DNA of 8,375 nucleotides from Erysipelotrichaceae bacterium UBA6182 (lineage in GTDB: Bacteria; Bacillota_I; Bacilli_A; Erysipelotrichales; Erysipelotrichaceae), in assembly GCA_002422065.1 (NCBI GenBank), contig DITO01000155.1, positions 28,004 to 36,378 of the forward strand, written 5' to 3'. Of this stretch, positions 1 through 5,523 are shown piece by piece. Made by a program: the position numbers and the translations under genes. The notes beneath the pieces are model-generated. The model was given only the letters and a program-made list of their open reading frames with translations. It had not been told where the DNA came from and searched no databases. Every line of letters begins with the position of its first letter. Position 1 is the stretch's first letter.

Positions 1-685
1 AGAAGTTCCTGTTATTTCAATTACTGGAGGCGATCCTTCGCCTGTATTTGAGAAAATAAAAGGAACACCAATAAAATCAATGGTTTTAGTAGCCGATGTT
101 AGACAGGCACAAAAAGCAGAATCATTAGGTGCTGATGCAGTTATTGCGGTGGGTCAAGAAGGTGGTGGACATTTAGGCCGTACAGATACTGGAACGTTTG
201 TCTTAATTCCTCGAGTCGTTGATAGTGTGTCTATTCCTGTCATAGCAAGTGGTGGTATTGGGGATGGTCGAGGTCTAATTGCAGCCTTAGCACTAGGTGC
301 AGAAGGTATTGAGATGGGGACACGATTTATTGCAACTAAGGAATGTGTTTTAGCAAGCCAAGGCTATAAGAATGATCTTATCTCAGCACAAGAAACTGAT
401 ACTGTAGTCATTAAGCGAACACTTAAGACGCCTGGACGTGTTTTAAATTCTGAATATGCGAATAAGATTTTAGAACTAGAAGCTCAAGGATATGATTATC
501 AAGCACTTAAAGATTATGTTTCTGGAGAAACTAATAAGAAATACATTAATACTGGTGATTCATCTATAGGTTATGGTTGGGCAGGACAAGTGGTAGGACT
601 TATTGATGATAGTCCATCAGTGCAAGAACTCTTTGATCGTATGATGGTTCAAGTCAATGATTTCTACAATAAGGAAATAATATAA
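1..685 (+). CDS. Nitronate monooxygenase family FMN enzyme (5' end outside window)
   Basis: The frame is open from base 2 to the TAA at 683-685, giving 227 visible residues. The internal ATG at 80 is not the start, because the sequence before it is also family-like (VPVISITGG). COG2070 enzymes are about 310-350 residues, so roughly the first 90 are missing. The fold is an FMN-binding TIM barrel. Visible marks are the GADAVIAVGQEGGGHLG segment with the His expected near the flavin (visible residue 57), the phosphate-binding strand IASGGIGDGRG and the following GAEGIEMGTRF, and the usual C-terminal GYGWAGQVVGLIDD. Family members oxidise alkyl nitronates using oxygen; the related FabK enzymes are enoyl-ACP reductases. 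The C-terminus and the lack of nearby fatty-acid genes favour the nitronate monooxygenase branch, but the substrate is not provable here. Transcription converges on the rhodanese genes and ends at the hairpin immediately after the stop codon. Confidence 0.88.
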   Translation, partial: EVPVISITGGDPSPVFEKIKGTPIKSMVLVADVRQAQKAESLGADAVIAVGQEGGGHLGRTDTGTFVLIPRVVDSVSIPVIASGGIGDGRGLIAALALGAEGIEMGTRFIATKECVLASQGYKNDLISAQETDTVVIKRTLKTPGRVLNSEYANKILELEAQGYDYQALKDYVSGETNKKYINTGDSSIGYGWAGQVVGLIDDSPSVQELFDRMMVQVNDFYNKEII

Positions 686-710
686 AAAGTCTCATCAACT
701 GAGACTTTTT
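684..710. terminator. Bidirectional rho-independent terminator
   Basis: A perfect 11-bp stem (AAAAAGTCTCA at 684-694 and TGAGACTTTTT at 700-710) encloses a 5-nt loop. The top strand continues as GTTGTTTT, giving a T-rich tail for the gene ending at 685. The bottom strand reads a T run followed by ATATTAT, giving a tail for the rhodanese gene ending at 717. Its place between convergent genes fits shared termination. The stem begins inside the stop codon of the upstream gene. Confidence 0.85.
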
Positions 711-716
711 GTTGTT

Positions 717-1103
717 TTAAGGTTGTACTAGTGGTTGTGGCCAGTTAATAATACCACCAATGTCTGTGATGTTCGTATATCCCATCTTCTTAAGTTGTTC
801 ACTTGCTATTGCTGAGCGATTACCACTACGACAGATGATGAATAAGCGTGTATCTTTGTCGCTGATTTGTGACTCAAATGTTGATGCAATATCATCAATA
901 GGAATGTTTATAGCTCCTGCGACATATCCTGAGTTGTATTCTGCAACAGTTCTTACATCAACAAGAACAATAGAATCATCTTGACTCATTGCTTCAATGG
1001 CTTGTTGATGTGTGAGCTTATTTATAACTTGAGTTGGTGAGCAAGCACTTATCATTAAGAAAAATGCACCAATAATAATTAGTTTACCCACGAACGATTT
1101 CAT
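717..1103 (-). CDS. Rhodanese-domain lipoprotein
   Basis: This 128-residue protein begins with a short basic N-terminus, a hydrophobic stretch (about 8-18) and a lipobox ending ISAC, so Cys21 should be lipidated and the mature protein anchored outside the membrane. A single rhodanese domain follows (about 28-125), with the LVDVRT-AEY segment, the NIP motif and the active-site loop CRSGNRS, whose Cys91 would carry the persulfide or act as a redox thiol. The 6-residue loop after the Cys is typical of sulfurtransferases rather than Cdc25-type phosphatases. The start at 1103 lies 20 nt inside the preceding rhodanese gene and has no good Shine-Dalgarno sequence, which suggests translational coupling. 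The physiological sulfur donor and acceptor are unknown. An extracytoplasmic rhodanese could act on exported thiols or sulfide-derived species, which is an inference. Confidence 0.88.
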   Translation of the reverse strand: MKSFVGKLIIIGAFFLMISACSPTQVINKLTHQQAIEAMSQDDSIVLVDVRTVAEYNSGYVAGAINIPIDDIASTFESQISDKDTRLFIICRSGNRSAIASEQLKKMGYTNITDIGGIINWPQPLVQP

Positions 1104-1413
1104 ATGGCCAAAAAATCATGCCACCTAGATCAAATACCTTAGTATAACCAAGTTTCTTCATAATACTTACTCCCATTGCAGAGCGTGAGCCTGAATAACA
1201 TACCACATAAATTGTAGCATCTTTGTCTTTGAGGTTTGATACTGTATTTTCATTAAGCATATCAACTGAAATATTGATTGCTTTTTTGATATGGCCATCC
1301 CTTTTAAATTCTTGTTTTGTTCTTACATCTAATACAATAATACTTGGATCCTTTTGAAGGTTTTCGTAAGCATCTTTAGCACTAATCTTTTGTCTTGAAC
1401 CAAAATTAAACAT
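1084..1413 (-). CDS. Cytoplasmic single-domain rhodanese
   Basis: This 109-residue protein is essentially one rhodanese domain: IIVLDVRTKQEF near 25-36, the GHI-AINI segment near 40-48, and the catalytic loop CYSGSRS starting at Cys72, followed by the C-terminal helix and the GGMIFWP ending. It has no signal peptide, so it should act in the cytoplasm as a thiosulfate- or persulfide-type sulfurtransferase. The ATG at 1413 was chosen because AGGAG lies 7 nt upstream and the protein then begins where the domain begins. An in-frame ATG at 1518 would add 35 residues unlike the family, lacks a ribosome binding site, and coincides with the predicted transcript start. It is the first gene of a two-gene unit and overlaps the lipoprotein rhodanese by 20 nt. 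The two paralogues share the DVRT, CxSGxRSA and GYT signatures. Confidence 0.88.
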   Translation of the reverse strand: MFNFGSRQKISAKDAYENLQKDPSIIVLDVRTKQEFKRDGHIKKAINISVDMLNENTVSNLKDKDATIYVVCYSGSRSAMGVSIMKKLGYTKVFDLGGMIFWPYEIVRG

Positions 1414-1420
1414 GAAGTTT

Positions 1421-1425
1421 CTCCT
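1421..1425 (-). promoter_or_regulatory. Ribosome binding site that sets the rhodanese start
   Basis: The bottom strand reads AGGAG followed by a 7-nt spacer (AAACTTC) and ATG at 1413. This is the only well-placed Shine-Dalgarno sequence in the 5' region and supports the short 109-residue form. Confidence 0.8.
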
Positions 1426-1429
1426 ATAT

Positions 1430-1441
1430 CGCAAATTTGCG
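1430..1441. repeat. 12-bp perfect palindrome before the rhodanese ribosome binding site
   Basis: CGCAAATTTGCG is a perfect palindrome ending 5 bp upstream of AGGAG. It lies inside the predicted 5' untranslated region, so it could be a repressor half-site pair or, less likely because there is no loop, an RNA element. No regulator is identifiable from the window. Confidence 0.5.
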
Positions 1442-1478
1442 GGTGAAAGTTCATGATCACTTACGTAACCAAGGATAC

Positions 1479-1498
1479 CTTTAACAGTATTGTTAAAG
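1479..1498. repeat. Inverted repeat (8-bp arms, 4-nt spacer) in the rhodanese leader
   Basis: The bottom strand reads CTTTAACA, then ATAC, then TGTTAAAG, a perfect 8-bp dyad. It lies about 20-40 nt downstream of the predicted transcription start, a common operator position. It could also form an AT-rich RNA hairpin, but no T tract follows, so it is not a terminator. Confidence 0.5.
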
Positions 1499-1523
1499 AG
1501 TAATATCTTCAGTTGCATAAATA

Positions 1524-1553
1524 ATCATAAGACCTCATGAATATTTTACTCAA
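1524..1553 (-). promoter_or_regulatory. Candidate sigma-A promoter for the rhodanese pair
   Basis: On the bottom strand TTGAGT (1548-1553) and TATGAT (1524-1529) are separated by 18 bp. The -10 matches 5 of 6 consensus positions and the -35 matches 4 of 6. Transcription would begin near 1517, leaving a leader of about 100 nt that holds both inverted repeats. It lies between ruvB and the rhodanese genes, where no convincing ruvB terminator is visible, so some read-through from ruvB is possible. Confidence 0.5.
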
Positions 1554-1575
1554 CTGAGAAGAAAATACAATAGGT

Positions 1576-2586
1576 TTACACAATATTTTCAAATAATGTC
1601 CCTATTTTTTGTATTTTTAGATGTTCATATGCTTTTTCAGTCGCCATACGCCCTCTTGGTGTACGATTTATGAATCCTATTTGTATTAAGTATGGTTCAT
1701 ATACGTCTTCTAAAGTCATTGTTTCTTCTGAGATTGCAGATGCTAAAGCTTCAAGTCCTACAGGTCCACCTTTAAAACGTTCAATTACTCCACGTAAGTA
1801 TCGAATATCAACATCATCAAGACCAAGTTCATCAACTTTTAGCTTTGTTAATGCATTCATTGAAACTTCAAGTGTAATATGATTGTCATTCAATACTTGT
1901 GCGAAATCTCGAATGCGACGAAATAATCGATTTGCAACTCTTGGAGTTCCACGACTTCTTTTAGCAATCTCAATAGCTGCATCCATGTCAATCGGTGTTT
2001 CCATAACTTTTGATGTGCGAAGAATAATGGTCGTCAGTTCTTCCATTGTGTAGTAATTTAGTTTATTAACAATACCAAAACGATCACGTAGTGGTGCAGT
2101 AAGATCTCCTGCTCGGGTGGTAGCACCAACAAGCGTAAAAGGAGGCAAATCAAGGCGAATTGAACGAGTTGTAGCATCTTTTCCAATAATTACATCAATA
2201 ACAAAGTCTTCCATGGCAGGATAAAGTACTTCTTCTACTGCTTTTGATAAACGATGAATTTCATCAATGAATAAAACATCTCCAGGTTGAAGTGAACTTA
2301 GGATTGCTGCTAAATCCCCTCCCTTTTCAATACTAGGACCTGAGGTCACTCGAATATTGCCTTGCATCTCATTAGCTACAATATGAGCTAATGTCGTTTT
2401 ACCAAGTCCTGGTGGCCCATAAAGCAACATATGGTCTAAAGCTTCATTTCGGCGTTTTGCTGCTTGTATAAAAATTGAGAGATTGCTTTTTATTTCTTCT
2501 TGACCTACATATTCATGTAGTGATTGTGGACGTAATGTTGCATCTTCATCCACTTGTATTTCATCCACTGATAAAAGTCGCTCCAT
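1576..2586 (-). CDS. ruvB: Holliday junction branch migration ATPase RuvB
   Basis: RuvB is the hexameric AAA+ motor that, with RuvA, drives branch migration of Holliday junctions. The 336 residues match the usual length of about 335. Visible motifs are Walker A GPPGLGKT (57-64), Walker B with DEIH (108-111), sensor 1 in GATTR (154-158), the arginine-finger motif APLRDRFG (R169), the RSRGTPR segment of sensor 2, and the C-terminal winged helix with GFINRTPRGR. The start at 2586 gives a TAATG overlap with ruvA and a good ribosome binding site. A start 30 nt upstream (2616) would add MDKCKERRLL, would overlap ruvA and would exceed the family length. The gene is translationally coupled to ruvA and is the last gene of the rplU cluster. 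No ruvC is present; Bacillota normally use RecU as resolvase. Confidence 0.98.
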   Translation of the reverse strand: MERLLSVDEIQVDEDATLRPQSLHEYVGQEEIKSNLSIFIQAAKRRNEALDHMLLYGPPGLGKTTLAHIVANEMQGNIRVTSGPSIEKGGDLAAILSSLQPGDVLFIDEIHRLSKAVEEVLYPAMEDFVIDVIIGKDATTRSIRLDLPPFTLVGATTRAGDLTAPLRDRFGIVNKLNYYTMEELTTIILRTSKVMETPIDMDAAIEIAKRSRGTPRVANRLFRRIRDFAQVLNDNHITLEVSMNALTKLKVDELGLDDVDIRYLRGVIERFKGGPVGLEALASAISEETMTLEDVYEPYLIQIGFINRTPRGRMATEKAYEHLKIQKIGTLFENIV

Positions 2587-3164
2587 TAAAAGCCGCCTTT
2601 CTTTGCACTTATCCATGCTAGTGCATGTTTAAGACGTGTTGCCTCATCACTTTGCTCATAAGGTTTTAGTGATTGTGACAGTCCATTGAGTTCAGTTATT
2701 TTATATCCTAATGCTTTCATTGCTTCAATCGTATCAGAGATAGGTCCTGACTTTTCATTAGTATCATCAGTACTAACAAGTTTTCCTTTTAAATCTAAAA
2801 CTATTTGAGCAGCAGTTTTAGCTCCAATTCCAGGTAAGGATTTTAGGAATGTGACATCTTGATCAAATATCGCTTTTTGTAAACGATTAAATGAAGATGC
2901 AGTTAAGATATTTAAACCTAAGCGAGGGCCAATGCCTTTGACACTAATAACTTGTTCAAAGAATGCTAATTCTTCTTGGGTAAGAAAACCATATAAAGCA
3001 TGGGAGTCTTCTTTAATAACCTGAAAAGTATACAAAAAGAGTTGAGTATTTAAACTAACTTGGTCAACTTTATTAAAGTTAACCTTATACCCAACTCCAT
3101 TGACTTCTAAAATGATAAAATCTTGACCAATACTATGTACGGTTCCTCTTAAAAAAGCTATCAT
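2586..3164 (-). CDS. ruvA: Holliday junction-binding protein RuvA
   Basis: RuvA tetramers bind the four-way junction and load RuvB. The 192 residues show the three-domain order. An OB-fold runs from 1 to about 62 (MIAFLRGTV, NGVGYKV, LYGF). A domain with two helix-hairpin-helix motifs follows (VKGIGP at 75-80 and LPGIGAKTA at 110-118). After a variable linker (about 128-142), a C-terminal domain III (143-192) contacts RuvB. The ATG at 3164 has AAGGTGG 4 nt upstream. It begins 30 nt after obg ends and overlaps ruvB by one base (TAATG), so the two subunits should be made in a coupled way. The linker (STDDTNEKSGP) is as divergent as expected for the family. Nothing appears missing. Confidence 0.97.
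   Translation of the reverse strand: MIAFLRGTVHSIGQDFIILEVNGVGYKVNFNKVDQVSLNTQLFLYTFQVIKEDSHALYGFLTQEELAFFEQVISVKGIGPRLGLNILTASSFNRLQKAIFDQDVTFLKSLPGIGAKTAAQIVLDLKGKLVSTDDTNEKSGPISDTIEAMKALGYKITELNGLSQSLKPYEQSDEATRLKHALAWISAKKGGF
2593..2600 (-). promoter_or_regulatory. Ribosome binding site that sets the ruvB start
   Basis: The bottom strand reads AAAGGCGG, 6 nt before ATG at 2586. It lies inside the last codons of ruvA, where the same bases encode Lys-Gly-Gly. This supports the 336-residue RuvB over the longer form. Confidence 0.7.
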
Positions 3165-3182
3165 ATATCCACCTTTTTAATA

Positions 3183-3191
3183 AGTATACCA
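3183..3191 (-). promoter_or_regulatory. Possible extended -10 promoter for ruvAB
   Basis: The obg-ruvA gap contains TGGTATACT on the bottom strand: an extended -10 (TG at 3190-3191) with hexamer TATACT (3183-3188), 5 of 6 to consensus. No good -35 is present; the 17-bp position reads TTATAG inside obg. Transcription would start near 3176, only about 12 nt from the ruvA ATG and just before its ribosome binding site, which makes efficient use uncertain. Confidence 0.3.
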
Positions 3192-3194
3192 CAC

Positions 3195-4472
3195 TCAGGA
3201 TTCATCTATAAATACGAAGGTATTATTTTCAATTGCAACAATATCTCCATCAACACATCCTTCTGCTTTAAGAGCTTTATCAACACCCCATCGTTTTAGG
3301 AGGTAAGCAAAGCGACGAGATCCTTCTTCAGTATCAAACGTTGATTGTCTAAATTTCGCAAGAAGAGCTTCTCCTTCAAGACGATATAAATTTGGTCCGA
3401 TTTTAGAAACTGTATATTTATCAGGCTCTGCTTCGTAACCATAGACAAATTCTTCAATAATAACATGAGGTTTCTTAGCTTTTTCAGCATCAAGAACATC
3501 CGCTGCACGATATAGGATAGCTTGTAATCCTTCTTGAATCGGAGCAATCATTTCTAACACTTCAACTTGTGGATATGCTTCCTTAAATCGTTTTAAGTTT
3601 TCAACAGCAGGATCTAAATCCATCTTATTTGCGACCACGATTTGAGGACGATTACTTAAATCAACAATATAGTTCTTAATTTCTTGGTTAATAATAGCGT
3701 AATCCTCAACAGGATCACGGCCATCTTCAGCACCCATGTCAATAATATGAATTAAGACACGTGTTCTTTCAATGTGTTTTAGAAAGTGATGTCCTAATCC
3801 TTTTCCAAGGGAAGCACCTTCAATGAGACCTGGCATATCCGCACAAACAAATGAGCGACCTTCACTCACTTCAACAACCCCAAGTTTAGGATTGATGGTA
3901 GTAAATGGATATGGTGCAATTTCAGGTCTTGCAGCTGATATTACGGATAAGAATGTTGATTTACCAACGGATGGGAAACCTAAAAGGCCTACATCTGCGA
4001 GTAGTTTTAATTCAACAATAATCTCTTTAACTTCGCCTAATGCACCTTTTTCTGCAAAATCAGGTGCAGGATTGCGTGGAGTTTTGAAGCGAGCATTACC
4101 TCGTCCTCCTTGACCACCTTTCGCAATAACAGCTTCTGCATCTTCTTCAACAAGGTCTGCAATAAGACGATTGGTTGCTTTATCCTTCACAATAGTTCCT
4201 AAAGGAACATGAATAATTGTATCTTTACCTCGTGCTCCATGCATAAGTTTATTCTTACCATTTTCACCAGGTTCGGATTTAATTAGTTTTTGGTAACGAA
4301 GATCAAGTAGTGTCGTTTTGTGAGTGTCAACTTTGAAAATAATCTGACCTCCATCACCACCATCACCACCATAAGGACCACCTAGTGCTATATACTTTTC
4401 ACGACGAAAAGCAACAAGGCCATCTCCTCCTTTACCTGCTTTAATCTGTAGTTCTACTTTATCTATAAACAT
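3195..4472 (-). CDS. obg: Obg (CgtA) ribosome-assembly GTPase
   Basis: Obg binds the 50S particle and acts in late large-subunit assembly and in growth and stress control. The 425 residues show all three domains. The glycine-rich Obg domain (about 1-158) carries runs such as KAGKGGDG and GGDGGDGG. The G domain (about 159-328) has G1 GFPSVGKS (165-172), switch Thr pair TT (191-192), G3 DMPG (212-215) and G4 NKMD (282-285). The C-terminal OCT domain (about 345-425) seen in Gram-positive Obg follows. The G5 site is unusual: the expected Ser-Ala reads Ile-Ala (MIAPIQEG, 308-315), although the flanking EGL is kept. The ATG at 4472 is preceded by AAAGGTGA. A terminator-like hairpin separates it from rpmA, so its expression may be lower than that of the ribosomal proteins. 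Confidence 0.98.
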   Translation of the reverse strand: MFIDKVELQIKAGKGGDGLVAFRREKYIALGGPYGGDGGDGGQIIFKVDTHKTTLLDLRYQKLIKSEPGENGKNKLMHGARGKDTIIHVPLGTIVKDKATNRLIADLVEEDAEAVIAKGGQGGRGNARFKTPRNPAPDFAEKGALGEVKEIIVELKLLADVGLLGFPSVGKSTFLSVISAARPEIAPYPFTTINPKLGVVEVSEGRSFVCADMPGLIEGASLGKGLGHHFLKHIERTRVLIHIIDMGAEDGRDPVEDYAIINQEIKNYIVDLSNRPQIVVANKMDLDPAVENLKRFKEAYPQVEVLEMIAPIQEGLQAILYRAADVLDAEKAKKPHVIIEEFVYGYEAEPDKYTVSKIGPNLYRLEGEALLAKFRQSTFDTEEGSRRFAYLLKRWGVDKALKAEGCVDGDIVAIENNTFVFIDES

Positions 4473-4484
4473 AGTTCACCTTTT

Positions 4485-4511
4485 AAAAAATCCCCGTGTA
4501 TAACGGGGATT
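4485..4511 (-). terminator. Terminator-like hairpin between rpmA and obg
   Basis: On the bottom strand AATCCCCGT (4511-4503) pairs perfectly with ACGGGGATT (4497-4489) around a 5-nt loop, and four more Ts follow the stem (4488-4485). The first two stem bases belong to the rpmA stop codon. This looks like a partial intrinsic terminator that lets only some transcripts reach obg and ruvAB. The obg ribosome binding site follows a few bases later, and no separate obg promoter is visible, so read-through must occur. Confidence 0.8.
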
Positions 4512-4794
4512 ATGCTTTTGGATAGACTGAAACTTTAGTTTTATCTCTTCCGTAACGTTCAAATTTAACAACACCATCGATTAATGAAAATAGTGTGTCA
4601 TCTCCTCCGCGTCCAACATTGGACCCAGGATGGATTTTAGTGCCTCGTTGACGGTATAAGATAGAACCAGCAGTTGCGAATTGGCCGTCTGATTTTTTAG
4701 AACCTAGACGTTTAGAATGGGAATCACGACCGTTTCTCGTGGATCCTACTCCCTTCTTCGAAGCGAAGAATTGCAAATTCAATAGGTATTTCAT
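4510..4794 (-). CDS. rpmA: 50S ribosomal protein L27 with cleavable N-terminal extension
   Basis: L27 lies near the peptidyl-transferase centre of the 50S subunit, with its N-terminus reaching towards the P-site tRNA. The 94 residues begin MKYLLNLQFF followed by ASKKG, the Firmicutes-type precursor that Prp cuts between Phe10 and Ala11 to expose the functional Ala-Ser-Lys-Lys N-terminus. The body has the conserved STRNGRDS, SKRLG, GSILYRQRGTK-HPG and NVGRGGDDTLF segments. The ATG at 4794 is 3 nt after the prp stop codon, and its strong Shine-Dalgarno AAGGAGG lies within the last codons of prp. Placing the protease gene immediately upstream of its substrate is the usual Bacillota arrangement. 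Confidence 0.98.
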   Translation of the reverse strand: MKYLLNLQFFASKKGVGSTRNGRDSHSKRLGSKKSDGQFATAGSILYRQRGTKIHPGSNVGRGGDDTLFSLIDGVVKFERYGRDKTKVSVYPKA

Positions 4795-4797
4795 GGC

Positions 4798-5106
4798 TTA
4801 CACCTCCTTATTGTTAATTTTTATGTGGTTTGGATGAGCTGCTTCAACTGATTTAAGTTGCATTAGCATCATTTCAAACATAATATTAAGCGATTCGTGA
4901 TTAATGTTGAATACACTGTGGACATAGCCATCGCGTATCGTATCTGAAGTTGCATTATTGACCACTTGATCAAATGCGTTCAATGAGCCAAAGACAATTG
5001 CACTAACCGCAGCACATACTAAATCGTGTCCAGGATCACCTGAATAGGCATGCCCTGATACGATTATTTCTAGTTTAGGTTGTCGTTTGACCTTGACTTC
5101 AATCAT
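4798..5106 (-). CDS. prp: Ribosomal-processing cysteine protease Prp
   Basis: Prp removes the N-terminal extension of L27 (YsxB family). The 102 residues show the two conserved active-site segments: GHAYSG with His19 and DLVCAAVSA with Cys31. The His-Cys spacing of 12 residues is the same as recalled for the Staphylococcus aureus enzyme (His22/Cys34). The small cytoplasmic protein has no signal or membrane segment. Its ATG overlaps the rplU stop by one base (TAATG), and no clear ribosome binding site precedes it, so translation probably depends on ribosomes finishing rplU. Its own last codons (Lys-Glu-Val) carry the ribosome binding site of rpmA. The presence of the matching LQFF-ASKKG site in the neighbouring L27 supports the assignment strongly. 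Confidence 0.97.
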   Translation of the reverse strand: MIEVKVKRQPKLEIIVSGHAYSGDPGHDLVCAAVSAIVFGSLNAFDQVVNNATSDTIRDGYVHSVFNINHESLNIMFEMMLMQLKSVEAAHPNHIKINNKEV

Positions 5107-5417
5107 TATACGTTAAACTCTTCAATCACTAATCGAGTGTAAGGTTGGCGATGGCCTTGCTTACGACGTGTGGAACCTTTTTTAGGTTTGTATTTGAAGA
5201 TAATGATCTTCTTAGCTTTACCTTGTTTTTCGGCTTTAGCTTTAACACTAATTCCTTTTAGATAAGGACTTCCTACACGGGTTGTGCGGTTTGAATAAAC
5301 TAAAACTTTATCAAAGATAACTTCATCGCCTTCAGCGACGTCAAGTTTCTCAACATAAATAGTTTGTCCAATTTCAACTTTGAGTTGTTTACCGCCAGTT
5401 TCGATAATTGCGTACAT
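5106..5417 (-). CDS. rplU: 50S ribosomal protein L21
   Basis: L21 is a 50S protein that binds 23S rRNA. The 103-residue length is typical. It shows the N-terminal YAIIETGGKQ, the VEKLDVAEGDEV segment, and the basic C-terminal signature KKGSTRRKQGHRQPYT followed by LVIEEF. The ATG at 5417 has a near-perfect Shine-Dalgarno (AAAGGAGGTG, 5432-5423) 5 nt upstream. It is the first gene of the rplU-prp-rpmA-obg-ruvA-ruvB unit and is preceded by a structured leader that probably mediates autogenous control by L21. Confidence 0.98.
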   Translation of the reverse strand: MYAIIETGGKQLKVEIGQTIYVEKLDVAEGDEVIFDKVLVYSNRTTRVGSPYLKGISVKAKAEKQGKAKKIIIFKYKPKKGSTRRKQGHRQPYTRLVIEEFNV

Positions 5418-5517
5418 GTTTGCACCTCCTTTATGGGTCTAAGACTCGCCTGAAAGGTGATGATGTGCTCATTCTTGGGACCTTTTTAGTGCGGTTGTAG
5501 TCATATAGACGTACAAC
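5418..5517 (-). ncRNA. L21 (rplU) mRNA leader, cis-regulatory RNA
   Basis: About 100 nt lie between the predicted transcription start (near 5517) and the rplU ATG, fitting the L21_leader family described upstream of rplU in Bacillota. The first element is a hairpin starting at the first transcribed bases: GTTGTA (5517-5512) pairs with TACAAC (5499-5494), with an inner GTC/GAC stem. Further down, AAAGGT (5485-5480) can pair with ACCTTT (5458-5453), and that same ACCTTT can instead pair with the AAAGG or AGGT parts of the ribosome binding site (5432-5423). This gives a plausible on/off switch. The family call rests on position, length and pairing, without a covariance-model match, and L21 as the ligand is assumed from the family. 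Confidence 0.68.
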
Positions 5518-5523
5518 ATGAGA

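Noticed and set aside
760..984. Plus-strand open frame opposite the lipoprotein rhodanese
   Set aside because: It is a shadow of a clearly conserved gene, with no promoter or ribosome binding site.
1414..1518. N-terminal extension of the cytoplasmic rhodanese starting at ATG 1518
   Set aside because: No ribosome binding site precedes it, its ATG coincides with the predicted transcription start, the 35 extra residues are unlike the family, and a good AGGAG site serves the ATG at 1413.
695..1559. 10-mer TCAACTGAGA present both in the terminator (695-704) and after ruvB (1550-1559)
   Set aside because: Only the 10 bp match and the flanks differ; one copy is explained by the terminator stem. 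It is probably chance, and the second copy makes no hairpin with a usable loop.
2587..2616. Longer RuvB start at 2616
   Set aside because: It overlaps ruvA by 31 nt and exceeds the usual RuvB length, whereas ATG 2586 has a TAATG overlap and a Shine-Dalgarno site.
3823..4113. 96-codon open frame on the plus strand opposite obg
   Set aside because: It is antisense to well-conserved Obg codons and its composition follows the Gly-rich coding strand; there is no start signal.
5485..5519. Leader peptide frame starting at 5519 or 5504 upstream of rplU
   Set aside because: The first ATG straddles the predicted transcript start and the second has no ribosome binding site and sits in the hairpin.
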